The position numbers and the translations under genes were made by a program. Shown piece by piece: positions 1 to 8,769 of a DNA stretch of 64,000 nucleotides. How positions within the stretch are numbered: the stretch's first letter is position 1; each line of letters opens with the position of its first letter. Source of the DNA: QKMZ01 sp012965515 (GTDB taxonomy: Bacteria > Cyanobacteriota > Vampirovibrionia > Obscuribacterales > Obscuribacteraceae); assembly GCA_937879965.1 (NCBI GenBank), contig CALFMP010000054.1:198167-262166 (forward strand). Direction: 5' to 3'. The notes under the pieces were generated by a model. That model did no database searches. It saw only the letters and a list, made by a program, of their open reading frames with translations, and had not been told where the DNA came from.

Positions 1-727
1 TATAAGTTGTCTTTAGCGGCGGTTGCGTTTGCGGAAACGCAAAAATGCCATTGATAGAATCAGGCGCCAAATCAAACTTTCGAGAGATAATCGAATGCAC
101 CATACTCTCGAAAACTTCCGGCTTAAAGAAAAACGATGGCACCGGTTGCGGTACCAGAATCTTTCTAAAAATCTTCTTGTCGGACAAGAACTTGGAGTAG
201 AGCGTCAGTTTTCGCGCTGTGGTGTCCAGGGAAAAAAGTTTGGAAAAAACGACCTGAGGCTCTACGGCTATTGCTTCGAGTTTGTCCCAGGGGATGGGCT
301 TTGCCAATCGCCAAAGTTTCACTCCGTAAGGTCCGACAGAGACGCCCCGGACGATAAGGCGCACGGCTTGCAGAATGCCGAGAAACCCGACAAACCAAAG
401 TACAGCAGCCGATATCCAAACACCGATCAGTCGCAATAACCAACCAAGCGGCGATGTTGCTCCCGGGATGAGCGCCACCGCATCCGGTATCGCCAGAAGA
501 GAGGCAATCAAAACTGAACTGCCCTGGGCGAGTTTCGCCAAACATTGTGAGTCAATTGCAAAAAGCTCTTCCGCACGCCCTTGTCGCGCGGTCGACGAAG
601 CATCGTCTTCGTTCGATTGCTTATGTACTCCGAATTTGTTGTCCGTATTATCAGACTGACTGCCGGCTCCCGCTCCTTGCCGCGTTTTGTCGTCTCCGGT
701 TTCTTTCGCGTGACGATCGGTTTCCAT
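1..727 (-). CDS. Membrane protein, 3' end beyond the window
   Basis: An open frame runs leftward from an ATG at 727-725 to base 1 with no stop, so about 242 N-terminal residues are present and the C-terminus is missing. The first ~65 residues are hydrophilic and rich in Asp, Gln, Ser and Gly. Two hydrophobic segments follow at about residues 69-88 and 97-125. The stretch after them (GVKLWRLAKPIPWDKLEAI) resembles the beta-strand-rich bacterial PH-like domains that often follow a two-helix membrane anchor. I do not recognise the protein. It is divergent from the response regulator at 1066. Overlapping frames at 23-729 on the plus strand and 165-545 on the minus strand look like shadows of it. 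Confidence 0.65.
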   Translation of the reverse strand, partial: METDRHAKETGDDKTRQGAGAGSQSDNTDNKFGVHKQSNEDDASSTARQGRAEELFAIDSQCLAKLAQGSSVLIASLLAIPDAVALIPGATSPLGWLLRLIGVWISAAVLWFVGFLGILQAVRLIVRGVSVGPYGVKLWRLAKPIPWDKLEAIAVEPQVVFSKLFSLDTTARKLTLYSKFLSDKKIFRKILVPQPVPSFFFKPEVFESMVHSIISRKFDLAPDSINGIFAFPQTQPPLKTTY

Positions 728-1065
728 AAGAGCGATTTGTTCTTAAATCGGGGAATGTAATTTGGGGGGTCATGGAACTGTTTGGTCTTGACTGCGGGTT
801 ACCAAACCGTACCGCTTGAAAACCTGTATCAGTATACGTAGATTACAAATTTCCACATACTGATAACTAACCCCTTTCCTGAACATTAAACACCTGCTAG
901 ATTCGTTAAGCAATTAATGGCGAGGCGGTCGAAGGACTTGCGTCAGATAACTCGCAATTTTCTGATCTGGACCCCAAAAAGGTTGCTCTGTCAGGCTTAT
1001 TACGATTCACAAGCGTCAGACAAATAGATTAGAATAAAGCAGAATTGAACGGAGGTTAAGGAAAC
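728..1065. other. Divergent intergenic region
   Basis: 338 bases between the leftward membrane-protein gene and the rightward response regulator. It should contain both promoters; a plausible one for the regulator is listed separately. The middle is AT-rich. No RNA gene or repeat was seen. Confidence 0.5.
1006..1035 (+). promoter_or_regulatory. Possible sigma-70-type promoter of the response regulator
   Basis: TTCACA at 1006-1011 and TAGAAT at 1030-1035 are separated by 18 bases and lie about 30 bases before the GTG start at 1066. The match was made by eye only. Confidence 0.35.
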
Positions 1066-1767
1066 GTGGCAGTAGGCAGCGAGGTTAGTTCGTTGAAAAT
1101 CCTCATCATTGAAGATGATGTGAATATCGCTCGATTGATCGAACTCGAGCTTGGCTACGAAGGTTATCAAGTCTCCGTAGCTCACGAAGGCAATCAGGGC
1201 ATCGACCTCTTCAAGAAGGATCAGCCGGACCTGGTACTGCTGGACGTTATGCTCCCCGGTCTCGACGGCATCGAAGTGTGCAAGAGACTGAGAGCGATGT
1301 CGAAAGTGCCGGTCATCATGCTCACGGCAAAAGACGGCGTCGGAGACCGCGTACAAGGTCTGGACAGCGGCGCTGATGACTACTTGACCAAGCCTTTCGC
1401 GACAGAAGAATTGCTTGCTCGTATCAGAGCAGTCATGAGACGGAAGCCGCAAGAAGGCATCCTTACTTATTCAGATTTGTGGATGGACCAGCTCAACCGT
1501 ATCGTCAAGCGCGGCGAAAAGCAGCTTGACCTGAGAGCTAAAGAGTTCGACCTGCTCAGACTCTTCATGCAATACCCAGAGCAAGTTCTCTCCAGAGAAT
1601 TCATTTTCGACAAGGTTTGGGGATACGACTTCATCGGCGAATCAAACGTCATCGAAGTGTACATCCGTTATCTCCGCTCCAAGCTGGAAGATGGCAACAC
1701 CAAGCGCCTCATTCAAACAGTACGCGGCGAAGGCTACGTATTGCGCGAAGAAGAGCCTTCCAGATAG
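1066..1767 (+). CDS. OmpR-family response regulator, RpaB-like
   Basis: DNA-binding response regulator of 233 residues. The receiver domain (about 9-125) has the acidic pocket EDD, the phosphoacceptor Asp60 in LLDVMLPGLDG, the conserved Thr in MLTAKD and the Lys in LTKPF. A C-terminal winged helix (about 135-230) carries the AKEFDLLRLF and VRGEGYVL signatures of the OmpR/PhoB class. The start is GTG with GGAGG and AAGGA upstream. The closest known groups appear to be cyanobacterial RpaB and Gram-positive WalR/YycF. No sensor kinase gene is adjacent, so the partner is unknown. A rho-independent terminator follows, so the gene is probably transcribed alone. Confidence 0.9.
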   Translation: MAVGSEVSSLKILIIEDDVNIARLIELELGYEGYQVSVAHEGNQGIDLFKKDQPDLVLLDVMLPGLDGIEVCKRLRAMSKVPVIMLTAKDGVGDRVQGLDSGADDYLTKPFATEELLARIRAVMRRKPQEGILTYSDLWMDQLNRIVKRGEKQLDLRAKEFDLLRLFMQYPEQVLSREFIFDKVWGYDFIGESNVIEVYIRYLRSKLEDGNTKRLIQTVRGEGYVLREEEPSR

Positions 1768-1814
1768 AAGCACTTTAGGTCCGATGCCCTGCATCGCCCG
1801 AGCGAAAACTTGAT

Positions 1815-1846
1815 AAAGGCGGCGCCGAAGCGTCGCCTTTCTTTTT
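1815..1846 (+). terminator. Rho-independent terminator after the response regulator
   Basis: AAAGGCG (1815-1821) pairs with CGCCTTT (1834-1840); a T run at 1842-1846 follows. It lies 47 bases after the regulator stop codon. Confidence 0.75.
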
Positions 1847-1918
1847 GATTGTGTTGCCGAGTACAAGGCTTCAAGGGGAACGCGCGCAGAACTTTGTATA
1901 AAGGCGGCAATCAAAACC

Positions 1919-1981
1919 GGGCGATACATGGCATCGCCTCTACAACACCCTATCAAACGGGACGATGAATGGCATCGCCCC
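1919..1981. repeat. Two copies of the GC-rich palindromic intergenic repeat
   Basis: Two imperfect palindromes with the core GGGCGAT..ATGGCATCGCC at 1919-1938 and 1959-1980, separated by about 20 bases. They belong to the family seen also near 3.4, 7.9, 8.7, 13.1, 36.5, 51.9, 55.7 and 62.5 kb. A weaker relative lies near 1781-1800. They sit next to the 3' end of the LRV gene. Confidence 0.8.
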
Positions 1982-1988
1982 AAATCCT

Positions 1989-2516
1989 TCAACGAAGCCG
2001 GTCTTGCTGCTGCTGAATGATCAGCTTCAAGCGAGTCTGAACGTCTGGAGCCAGCATCTGAAGCGTCTTCAGCGCACGGCAACGAATATACGGATTGTCG
2101 TCTTGGCTAAGCTCAACCAGAATGTCCTCGGGCATGTGCGGGTTTTCAGCAACCCCATAACGCACATCCATATCTTCATCGGCAGAAAGCACACAAAGAA
2201 TCTCTTGCGGCGTGTGGACGTTTTCAGCCACAGCCAGGCGAACGTCTGTCTCCCTGTCTTCTGCAAGCCTGCGCAAAGTGTCGACAGGAGTCTTAGGATT
2301 GAGCGCGACATGACGCCGGATCACTGCAGACTCCTCACCAGCTAAACGCTCCAGTACTTGCTGTGGCGTATTTGGGTTGCTGGCAACCACGCGGCGCACG
2401 TGCAACGCATCAAATTCAGAGGTTTTGAAAACAGGATGCGTCCTGACATTACTTTCGGACTCTTTTACATTCGAGGTTCCGGCGTCTCCAGATTCCATTT
2501 GCTTCGTTTTTGCCAT
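1989..2516 (-). CDS. LRV (leucine-rich repeat variant) protein
   Basis: 175-residue protein made mainly of repeats of about 23 residues with the pattern NPxTPxxxLxxLAxDxxxxVRxxVA. At least four units are visible (VVASNPNTP, VALNPKTP, VAENVHTP, VAENPHMP), typical of the LRV/HEAT-like alpha-solenoid family. Such scaffolds usually bind proteins, but no partner is evident here. The first ~40 residues are polar and lack the Cys-rich iron-sulfur cluster domain known from the Azotobacter LRV protein. The chosen start is the ATG at 2516, because GGAGG lies 7 bases before it; a GTG at 2525 overlaps that ribosome-binding site and is unlikely. Confidence 0.8.
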   Translation of the reverse strand: MAKTKQMESGDAGTSNVKESESNVRTHPVFKTSEFDALHVRRVVASNPNTPQQVLERLAGEESAVIRRHVALNPKTPVDTLRRLAEDRETDVRLAVAENVHTPQEILCVLSADEDMDVRYGVAENPHMPEDILVELSQDDNPYIRCRALKTLQMLAPDVQTRLKLIIQQQQDRLR

Positions 2517-2887
2517 ATCCGGCACCTCCGGAAACTATGAATCTGAGCTGTCAGGCAGCTCTCCCACAAAGATGTTTCCTTTAATGGATGTACCCATAGT
2601 GAGGAGGTCAATACCAAAAGGGCGGATTGTAAAGCAATCGGGTCCGCGTCCCGTCTGCATTTGAGTGCGATTTATTACGAAAATCGGGTTACCCCGAGAA
2701 CACTTATCAGGAAAACAGCATTTTCAGTGGGCAAAACCGCATGAAAATCCTCAAAATTGCCAAGAAGTGGCGCCTATAGACCTTGCAATTGTCAAGAGTG
2801 TAAAGTTATGATAACGCAGGATGATTTACATCTAACCAACGCTTCGGCGTTTCTGAATTTGCGCCACATCTCTGCTCAGGTAACCGA
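2517..2887. other. Intergenic region without a recognised element
   Basis: 371 bases between two divergently transcribed genes, AT-rich around 2650-2830. Nothing convincing beyond presumed promoters was found. Confidence 0.4.
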
Positions 2888-3172
2888 ATGACAGCGACGA
2901 CACTAACTCACTCAATGACGACTTCTGTCCCTCAAAGACAGCAGCCTCACTATTTCGAAGAAATCCTGACTCAGTCAGGAGGCTCGCAGTGGACATTGTC
3001 ACTGCCGGCTCCACTAAAAGCACACCAGCATGAATTGGAATCCTTATTGACCAAAGTGTTCCGCGGACGTTGCTCGCCGGAAAATCTTCCACTTGCGCAG
3101 CAGCTTTCACTCAATTGGTGCATGTCGAAGTGTCGGCAAGCCGGGCTTTCGTTCGACGACTGCATTCGCTAA
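2888..3172 (+). CDS. Small hypothetical protein (94 aa)
   Basis: Unrecognised polar 94-residue protein. Residues 20-50 look like a small folded segment (HYFEEILTQSGG, WTLSLPAP) and the C-terminus holds two Cys (WCMSKC) and ends FDDCIR. It has no signal peptide or membrane segment. The start ATG is preceded by the weak Shine-Dalgarno CAGGTAA. A good rho-independent terminator oriented to the plus strand at 3267-3293 supports a rightward transcript. The opposite-strand frame 2832-3110 is the competing reading and looks less protein-like. Confidence 0.5.
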   Translation: MTATTLTHSMTTSVPQRQQPHYFEEILTQSGGSQWTLSLPAPLKAHQHELESLLTKVFRGRCSPENLPLAQQLSLNWCMSKCRQAGLSFDDCIR

Positions 3173-3266
3173 TGTCAGTCCACTGTTCCCAGTTAAATCT
3201 GCAATTTGAAACGCGCTGAAGATCAGCGTTTCATTGCTGTGCAATCGCAAGAATGAGCATCGAAGT

Positions 3267-3293
3267 AGAGCGGCGTTTTACGTCGCTCTTTTT
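3267..3293 (+). terminator. Rho-independent terminator
   Basis: Nine-pair stem AGAGCGGCG (3267-3275) with CGTCGCTCT (3281-3289), one G-T pair, loop TTTTA, followed by a T run to 3293. It ends the rightward small gene and lies about 170 bases past the 3' end of leftward gyrA. Confidence 0.75.
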
Positions 3294-3343
3294 GTTTGAA
3301 CCAGTTCAGCAGAATGAAAGGAAGTAGCACCTGAACGGAAAAA

Positions 3344-3452
3344 GGGCGCATGCAATGCGCCCCCACGGGTGCTTCGTAGAGAATAGGGCGCATGCAATGC
3401 GCCCCCACCGGTGCTTCGTAGAGAAAAGGGCGACGCATGGCGTCGCCCCTAC
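3344..3452. repeat. Three palindromic intergenic repeats in a row
   Basis: Palindromes at 3344-3362 and 3386-3404 (both GGGCGCATGCAATGCGCCC) and 3428-3448 (GGGCGACGC..GTCGCCC). The first two are embedded in a direct repeat of about 42 bases that includes GGTGCTTCGTAGAGAA. They lie just downstream of the gyrA stop codon. Confidence 0.85.
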
Positions 3453-3463
3453 AGTTTTTGGAA

Positions 3464-5992
3464 CTAGGCGCTTTCGCCGTTTTCCGCTTCGATACCGACT
3501 GGCTCGACAATCGGGCTGACCGAAACGACCGAGTCGTCTTCACCCAACTGCTGAATGCGAACACCGGTAGCCATGCGGCCTTGTGAGCTGATCTCATCGA
3601 CCGACTGGCGAACGACTATGCCGTTTGCCGTAGCGATAACGATTTGCTCGCCATCGGCAGTGACACGAAGCGCAGCCAATCTGGATTGAGCATTCTTGAA
3701 CTTGGTAGCGATGAGACCGATGCCGCCGCGTCCTTGTTGTCTGAATTCGTCCAGTTTGACGCGCTTGCCGAAGCCGTCGTTGGTGATGACCAAGACATAG
3801 GCGTCGTCTCCGCCTTCGGTGACGTCAAATCCAACGATCTTGTCGCCTTCTCTGAGAGTGATTGCTCGCACACCGCGGGCGGTGCGGCCCATTGGGCGCA
3901 ATTCGTCTTCGGAATAGCGAATGCACATACCGTCGCCGGTTCCAATAATGACATCGGACTTGCCACCGGAAGGTCTGACCCAACCAAGTTGATCGCCTTC
4001 GCCAAGCGTAATAGCGATGATGCCGGAACGACGAATATTCGAGAAATCGGACATCTGGACTTTCTTGATGTAAGCCAAACGTGTAACCATGACCAGATAT
4101 GAGTCTTCTCTGAATTCCGAAACAGGGATGACGGCCGTCACTGTTTCATCCTGTCCAATCGGCAACAGGTTGACGAGAGCCAGTCCGCGAGCAGTTCTTC
4201 CACCTTCCGGAAGATCCATGACCTCAAGCGAGTAGACCTGCCCACCAGATGTAAATACGAGCAAGCGATCGTGCATATTGGCGGTGAAGAAGTGTTGGAG
4301 GTCGTCCTCTTCCCTCGTCTTCATGCCGGTTACGCCACGCGTATTGCGCTTTTGCCGCTTGAACGAATCGAGCGGGATGCGCTTGACGTAGTTTTGCTGA
4401 GTAATGAAAACAGCCATCGGCTCATTAGGAATCAAGTCTTTGTTGCTCAATTCCGTAGCGCCCGAAGCTTCGATGCGAGTGCGGCGCTCGTCGCCGTACT
4501 TGTTCTTAATTTCGGTGAGCTCTTCTTTGATGATTACGAGCACTTTCTCGCGGCTGCCGAGAATAGCTTTGTATTCGGCAATTTGCTTTTGAATCTTCTC
4601 GTATTCTTCCTGGATCTTGCCGCGTTCCAATCCTACCAATCTGCGCAATTGCATTTCGAGGATGGCGTTGGCTTGGTCTTCGTCCAGGGAGAACGACTTC
4701 ATCAAGGCTTGGCGCGCTTCTTCGGTAGACTCGGCACCACGAATAATCTTGATGACCTTGTCGATATTTTCGAGAGCCTTGAGATAGCCTTCGAGGATGT
4801 GCGCTCTTGCTTGCGCTTTCTTGAGTTGATACTCAGTGCGTCTGGTGATGACCTCGATTCGGTGGTCGATGAATTCTTGAAGAATGTTCGCCAAGGACAA
4901 AGTCATCGGTCTGAATTGATCAGACGCTCCAGCTTTTTTGTTTCTTACAAGCGCAAGCGTGTTCACCGGGAATGATTGTTGGAGCTGGGTGAACTTATAA
5001 AGGTTATTGAGTACGACATCCGGGTGCGCGTCGCGTTTCAACTCGATAACCACGCGGATTCCGTGGCGGTTTGTTTCATCGCAGACATCACTGATGCCGG
5101 TAAGTTTTTCGTCGCGAACCATATCAGCTACGCGCTTGGCGAATGCTTCCGGACCGACGGTGTACGGTAATGAAGTAACGACAATGCCCATGCGCTGCTG
5201 TCTTCCGCCAGAGCCGGGGATTTGTTCGATTGTTGCTTCACCGCGTACTGGGATTGAGCCCTTACCGGTTTCGAATGCTTCTTCAATTCCTTCAGTGCCC
5301 ATGATGACACCGCCCGACGGGAAGTCAGGTCCCTTAATCCACTGCATGAGCTCTTTGGAAGTGAGCTCCGGATTGTCGATTTTGGCAATCGTGCCTTCCA
5401 AAACTTCAGTAAGGTTGTGAGGCGGAATGTTGGTAGCCATGCCCACGGCGATACCGGTAGAACCGTTGAGCAGCAGCATTGGCACTTTCGACGGAAGAAC
5501 GATAGGTTCTTTCCTGGTGTCGTCGAAGTTGGCGCGCATGTCGACGGTTTCGGCATCGATATCGGCAAGCATTTCCATCGAGATACGAGCCAATCTGGCT
5601 TCTGTATATCGCATTGCCGCAGCGGGGTTATCGAGGTCGCCGAAGTTGCCATGTCCGTCTACCAACACGTATCGGCTGGAGCCGGGCTGCGCCATACGGA
5701 CCAAAGATTCATAGATTGCTGAGTCGCCGTGCGGGTGATAATTACCCATCACATATCCAACGGTCTTAGCGGACTTCTGGTAGCGCTGAGTGGGATCCAG
5801 ACCGCTTTCGTACATACCGTAAATAATGCGTCTGTGAACGGGCTTCAAGCCGTCGCGCACATCGGGAATGGCTCGGCTGACGATTACCGACATCGCATAA
5901 TCGATAAACGACTTGCGCATCTCGTCGCGAACTTCAATGGGAACGATTCTTTCTCCAGATCCGCCGCCTGAAGGATTGGTCGGTTCAGCCAC
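3464..5992 (-). CDS. gyrA: DNA gyrase subunit A
   Basis: Type IIA topoisomerase A subunit, about 842 residues. The breakage-reunion domain comes first, with the active-site Tyr129 in AMRYTEARL. In the quinolone-resistance region (HPHGDSAIYES) Ser91 and Glu95 occupy the E. coli Ser83/Asp87 positions, which is the unmutated-looking state. The C-terminal half is the beta-pinwheel (MGRTARGVRAI, QGRGGIG). At the GyrA-box position the sequence is QKRNTRG instead of the Gram-negative QRRGGKG. I favour the GTG at 5992, nine bases after GGGAG; a TTG at 5998 would sit only three bases from it. gyrB is not adjacent. GyrA is favoured over ParC because of the full-length six-blade C-terminus. Confidence 0.93.
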   Translation of the reverse strand: MAEPTNPSGGGSGERIVPIEVRDEMRKSFIDYAMSVIVSRAIPDVRDGLKPVHRRIIYGMYESGLDPTQRYQKSAKTVGYVMGNYHPHGDSAIYESLVRMAQPGSSRYVLVDGHGNFGDLDNPAAAMRYTEARLARISMEMLADIDAETVDMRANFDDTRKEPIVLPSKVPMLLLNGSTGIAVGMATNIPPHNLTEVLEGTIAKIDNPELTSKELMQWIKGPDFPSGGVIMGTEGIEEAFETGKGSIPVRGEATIEQIPGSGGRQQRMGIVVTSLPYTVGPEAFAKRVADMVRDEKLTGISDVCDETNRHGIRVVIELKRDAHPDVVLNNLYKFTQLQQSFPVNTLALVRNKKAGASDQFRPMTLSLANILQEFIDHRIEVITRRTEYQLKKAQARAHILEGYLKALENIDKVIKIIRGAESTEEARQALMKSFSLDEDQANAILEMQLRRLVGLERGKIQEEYEKIQKQIAEYKAILGSREKVLVIIKEELTEIKNKYGDERRTRIEASGATELSNKDLIPNEPMAVFITQQNYVKRIPLDSFKRQKRNTRGVTGMKTREEDDLQHFFTANMHDRLLVFTSGGQVYSLEVMDLPEGGRTARGLALVNLLPIGQDETVTAVIPVSEFREDSYLVMVTRLAYIKKVQMSDFSNIRRSGIIAITLGEGDQLGWVRPSGGKSDVIIGTGDGMCIRYSEDELRPMGRTARGVRAITLREGDKIVGFDVTEGGDDAYVLVITNDGFGKRVKLDEFRQQGRGGIGLIATKFKNAQSRLAALRVTADGEQIVIATANGIVVRQSVDEISSQGRMATGVRIQQLGEDDSVVSVSPIVEPVGIEAENGESA

Positions 5993-6349
5993 CTGCAATT
6001 ACTCCCTGATATCGTCGTCGTATATGTGATTCCGCATTCGCAGCAAATTTGCGAAGTTTGCCTGGAACTCGCCTTTCATGCGCGTTTGACGACGCTTGAA
6101 CAACGCGCACACTTGTCCCGAAACATAACACCGGTAAGTATAACATGCAGGTTTATTCAAGTCCCAGAGCGGCTTTCGCTTAATTCAAAGCAAGGTGGAA
6201 AGCGTAGAAATTCTTAACGAAACTTCCTATATATCCCACTTGGCACCCGCATATTTACATGTATGAATTACGATGATTCGGGATCTCGAATCCTTACATG
6301 TAGTTTCACCATAGGTTTTCTCATCATGACTCAAGGGAGCCTCGTAAAA
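5993..6349. other. Divergent intergenic region between gyrA and lysS
   Basis: About 350 bases. Near 6240-6267 are TTGGCA and TATGAA, 16 bases apart, a candidate lysS promoter. TACATGTA occurs at 6256-6263 and again at 6295-6302. No RNA gene was recognised. Confidence 0.45.
6240..6267 (+). promoter_or_regulatory. Possible lysS promoter
   Basis: TTGGCA (6240-6245), 16-base spacer, TATGAA (6262-6267). If real, it overlaps the upstream in-frame ATG at 6263 and so supports the downstream lysS start at 6350. Confidence 0.35.
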
Positions 6350-7831
6350 ATGACGTCGGAATTAGACGATTCAAGGCTTAGGCAAGAAAGACTGCGCAAA
6401 CTGGAGCAGTTGAAGGAGCAGGGAGTAAATCCCTATCCGTACAGCTTCACCCGCACTCACAAGGCTGTGGAACTGCAAGAGAAATACAAAGACCTCCCGG
6501 CTGACACCGAGACTGAGGATGTCGTGCGCGTTTGCGGCAAAGTTCTCAACGAGAGAAATACCTGGATGTTCGTAGATTTGTACGACGACTCCGGCAAAAT
6601 CCAGCTTTTCTGCCACAAGCAGAACATTCCGGAAGAAGAGCTGAAGCGCTTGAGACTGCTCGATAAGGGCGATTTCCTTGGTGCTGAAGGAACAATCCGC
6701 CGCACAAAACAAGGCGAGCTGTCAGTAAAAGTGACCAGCTATGAGATTCTCGGCAAGACACTGCAACCGTTGCCGGACAGCTGGGATGGCTTCACCGATG
6801 TAGAAGCGCGCTACCGCCATCGCTACGTCGATATGATCATGAACCCGAATGTGCGCGACACTCTAAGAAAGCGCAGCATCGCCATTCGCACTATTCGTGA
6901 GTTTCTCGACTCGCGTGGATGCATCGAAGTGGAAACACCGGTGTTGCAAGTTGAAGCCGGAGGCGCCGATGCACGCCCGTTCATCACGCATCACAACACT
7001 CTCGACATTGACCTTTATTTGAGAATTGCCACCGAACTTCACCTGAAGAGAATGATCGTAGGCGGCTTTGAGCGCGTTTACGAAATCGGTCGCATTTTCC
7101 GCAACGAAGGCATCAGTACCAGACACAATCCGGAATTCACAATGCTGGAGCTGTATTGGGCATATGGCGACTACAACCAACTTATGGATATGACCGAAGA
7201 ATTGCTGCGCGAAACAGCAATGAAAGTGGCTGGGACACTCAAACTAACATACCAAGGCGTAGATATAGATTTCGAAAAGCCATTCAAAAGATTGCGCATG
7301 AACGACGCAATCAAAGAAGCCACAGGACTGGATGTCGACTCGATCAAAACATACGAAGAGATGAAAGCAGCCGCTGTCAAATTGGGCGGAGTTGACCTCA
7401 CACACTGCGATACGCGTGGTCACGTGATCAACGCCATTTTCGAGCACAAGGCAGAATCAACGCTTATACAGCCGACCTTCCTAATCGACTACCCGGTCGA
7501 GATGTCGCCTTTGACCAAACCGCATCGCCAAAATCCTGGTGAGGTTGAGCGTTTTGAACTGTTTGCATATGGCAGAGAATTGGCCAACGGCTACAGCGAA
7601 TTGACGGACCCACTGGATCAAAGAAGCAGACTGGAAGACCAAGCTGCCAAGAAAGCTGCAGGCAACGAGGAAGCAATGCCTCTGGACCTCGACTTCATCA
7701 TGGCTATGGAATACGGAATGCCGCCCACCATGGGCATCGGCATCGGAATCGACCGCCTGGTAATGCTGCTGACCGACAGCGCCTCAATTCGCGACGTCAT
7801 TGCCTTCCCGACCATGAAACCGCGGGTTTAG
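6350..7831 (+). CDS. lysS: Lysyl-tRNA synthetase (class II)
   Basis: Charges tRNA-Lys with lysine in the cytoplasm. 493 residues, the usual size. An N-terminal OB-fold tRNA-binding domain (RVCGKVLNERNTWMFVDLYD) is followed by the class II core. Motif 2 is RIFRNEGISTRHNPEFTMLE, and motif 3 near the C-terminus is GIGIGIDRLVMLLT. The frame extends upstream to 6263, but I choose the ATG at 6350, with GGGAG ten bases before it and a protein start (MTSELDDSRLRQERL) like that of other LysS proteins. A pair of TACATGTA palindromes lies upstream. The 3' flank holds palindromic repeats; no hairpin terminator was seen. Confidence 0.95.
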   Translation: MTSELDDSRLRQERLRKLEQLKEQGVNPYPYSFTRTHKAVELQEKYKDLPADTETEDVVRVCGKVLNERNTWMFVDLYDDSGKIQLFCHKQNIPEEELKRLRLLDKGDFLGAEGTIRRTKQGELSVKVTSYEILGKTLQPLPDSWDGFTDVEARYRHRYVDMIMNPNVRDTLRKRSIAIRTIREFLDSRGCIEVETPVLQVEAGGADARPFITHHNTLDIDLYLRIATELHLKRMIVGGFERVYEIGRIFRNEGISTRHNPEFTMLELYWAYGDYNQLMDMTEELLRETAMKVAGTLKLTYQGVDIDFEKPFKRLRMNDAIKEATGLDVDSIKTYEEMKAAAVKLGGVDLTHCDTRGHVINAIFEHKAESTLIQPTFLIDYPVEMSPLTKPHRQNPGEVERFELFAYGRELANGYSELTDPLDQRSRLEDQAAKKAAGNEEAMPLDLDFIMAMEYGMPPTMGIGIGIDRLVMLLTDSASIRDVIAFPTMKPRV

Positions 7832-7840
7832 GAATTACGT

Positions 7841-7993
7841 AGGGGCGATACCGTGCATCGCCCGAAGCCGGCGAGCCGCCGGCGCCCCCAGGCGTTTTGC
7901 AGAACTCGCAGAAATCCGCTGTAGGGGCGGCATTCTTGCCGCCCGAAGCCGGCGAGCGGCCGGCGCTCCCAGGCGTTTTGCAGAACTCGCAGA
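7841..7993. repeat. Palindromic repeats plus 52-bp direct repeat
   Basis: Two units of GTAGGGGCG-type palindrome are each followed by a near-identical 52-base segment, at 7861-7912 and 7942-7993, beginning CCCGAAGCCGGCGAGC and ending GAACTCGCAGA. The second palindrome is a variant (GGGGCGGCATTCTTGCCGCC). Confidence 0.8.
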
Positions 7994-8057
7994 TCTTCGC
8001 TTTTGAACTGCGCTAAACTGAACTAAGTGCAGCTGCAAGTTTCCAGGAATTCCAGGC

Positions 8058-8543
8058 ATGGGACTTTTTCGCTTCTACTTCCACCAGGGAAAGCTCATTA
8101 CTCCCAGTGTCTGCCAGACGGAAGCCGGTTTTTTCGTGGACCAGGGACCGCTTACGGTGACATCCGTAAAAGATCCGTCAAAGGTCCGCCAGGCGATTAT
8201 CAAAGCATTTAATAAAGGCAACATCGTCATACCCACGCCGGATGGCTCGGAAGCCGCCGGATCGATCATTCTCGAAAGGCTGGTCATCGACAGCTGGAGC
8301 AAGTTCGAAAAAGATGCCGTCCTTTATACGGTTCACTTGGGGGGGCGATATACGACCTTTCACGTGACTGGTCGCAAAGATGACGGTATGTGGACGATGG
8401 ATGAAAGCACGACACGCAAATTCGACTGCAAAGCCACCTATGACACGCTCGCCGAAGCAATAATTGAAGACGTCAGGCGGCAGTCACTGCCCAAACCGGA
8501 GTCAGTAAAGCCGATGCTGCTGCTGCCGAAAATCGACGCTTAG
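8058..8543 (+). CDS. Hypothetical protein (161 aa)
   Basis: Unrecognised soluble protein. It begins MGLFRFYFHQGKLITPS and appears to alternate short beta-strands (VTSVKDPSKVRQAI, IVIPTPDG, AVLYTVHLGGRYTTFHVTGRKDDGMWTMD), with a C-terminal helix around residues 128-145. There is no signal peptide or membrane segment. An AGGA sequence lies eight bases before the ATG. It stands alone between two repeat clusters, so the neighbours give no functional clue. Confidence 0.6.
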   Translation: MGLFRFYFHQGKLITPSVCQTEAGFFVDQGPLTVTSVKDPSKVRQAIIKAFNKGNIVIPTPDGSEAAGSIILERLVIDSWSKFEKDAVLYTVHLGGRYTTFHVTGRKDDGMWTMDESTTRKFDCKATYDTLAEAIIEDVRRQSLPKPESVKPMLLLPKIDA

Positions 8544-8652
8544 TGCACGAACGTTGACGGGCGAACGGTGGTCACCGAGGAGGCGTCCGAAGAGAGTTTA
8601 GGTGCGCAAGGAGGGCAGCGCGCAGCAAAGCCCGGAGCGCTTGCACAAAACT

Positions 8653-8750
8653 CGCACGCAATGCGCCCCTACGCCGATTCCGAACGAAAAAGGGCGCATG
8701 CAATGCGCCCCCACGCTAATCAATGCGCCCCCACGCTAATCAATGCGCCT
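8653..8750. repeat. Palindromic repeats with a 20-bp tandem repeat
   Basis: A palindrome at 8692-8710 (GGGCGCATGCAATGCGCCC) runs into two exact tandem copies of a 20-base unit at 8701-8720 and 8721-8740 (CAATGCGCC..CGCTAAT) and a partial third. This looks like slippage copying of half a palindrome. A related half-site lies at 8653-8672. Confidence 0.8.
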
Positions 8751-8769
8751 GACCACTCGTAGCGTCTGA

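Noticed and set aside
4271..4975. 234-residue plus-strand frame inside gyrA
   Set aside because: Antisense to the well-conserved gyrA core. It has no recognisable domain and its composition is that of a shadow.
8701..8750. Possible CRISPR-like repeats
   Set aside because: Only two full 20-base copies, directly adjacent without spacers; these come from the palindromic repeat family.
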